Of a stretch of DNA of 6,994 nucleotides, positions 6,853-6,994 are shown piece by piece. The notes below the pieces were generated by a model. The model was given only the letters and a program-made list of their open reading frames with translations, searched no databases and had not been told where the DNA came from. The DNA is from Muribaculaceae bacterium (GTDB lineage: Bacteria; Bacteroidota; Bacteroidia; Bacteroidales; Muribaculaceae). The stretch lies in the NCBI GenBank assembly GCA_029060585.1, contig JAIDTS010000052.1, forward strand, positions 1 through 6,994, in the 5' to 3' direction. A program made the position numbers and the translations under genes. The first letter of the stretch is position 1; each line of letters starts with the position of its first letter.

Positions 6853-6994
6853 TTATTTCTTTTCTGATAGCGACTGGTTGCAGGTCACGATGATGGTGTT
6901 GATGATGTCTTCCACCGTAGCGCCACGGCTGAGGTCGTTGACGGGTGCTGCGAGACCCTGCAGGAGCGGGCCTCCCGCGCCGGCGCCGGAGAGC
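6853..6994 (-). CDS. pta: Phosphate acetyltransferase, C-terminal end (partial)
   Basis: Only the last 46 codons and the stop are in the window; the gene runs off the right edge. The peptide contains [20 protein letters not shown] followed by [14 protein letters not shown] and a SLSEKK tail. The [12 protein letters not shown] segment is the highly conserved C-terminal motif of the PTA/PTB domain, where the serine and arginine lie near the CoA and phosphate site. Pta makes acetyl phosphate from acetyl-CoA and phosphate in the cytoplasm and supplies AckA, encoded directly downstream. Whether this is the short single-domain form or a longer multidomain Pta cannot be told from this fragment. Confidence 0.94.
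   Translation of the reverse strand, partial: LSGAGAGGPLLQGLAAPVNDLSRGATVEDIINTIIVTCNQSLSEKK

Overview
The window looks like a chromosomal housekeeping segment from a gut-type Bacteroidales bacterium, plausibly near Muribaculaceae. This rests on protein style, the lack of Shine-Dalgarno sequences before most starts, GC-rich genes separated by very AT-rich repetitive gaps, and the suf gene content. The genus-level placement is inference.

Layout: positions 1-475 hold no convincing gene. They contain three GC-rich GCTTCGC/GTCGC mini-hairpin elements and a 7-bp AT-rich tandem array. A rightward block follows: a CvpA-family membrane protein (476-1027), then sufC, sufD and sufS (1154-4525). These encode the ATPase, scaffold subunit and cysteine desulfurase of the SUF iron-sulfur cluster pathway. 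sufB, the obligate partner of SufC and SufD, is not in the window. A convergent gap with a strong perfect hairpin (4658-4712) separates this block from a leftward group read pta (only its last 46 codons are present) -> ackA -> lgt. That group gives acetyl-CoA -> acetyl phosphate -> acetate with ATP formation, plus the membrane enzyme that lipidates prolipoproteins.

The SUF genes work together: SufS takes sulfur from cysteine, and SufC with SufB/SufD builds the cluster. Pta and AckA are consecutive steps of fermentative acetate production. Lgt sits 12 bp behind ackA and is probably co-transcribed without sharing its biochemistry.

No new enzyme system is visible. The most unusual signal is in the gaps. 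Short tandem repeats with a strict 7-bp period occur before cvpA, between cvpA and sufC (two different arrays), and across the sufD stop and sufS start. A 9-bp version that also folds into a hairpin lies between pta and ackA. The units differ in sequence, but nearly all carry a TTAA core. In three of the arrays the 7-bp period places TAA stops in all six reading frames.
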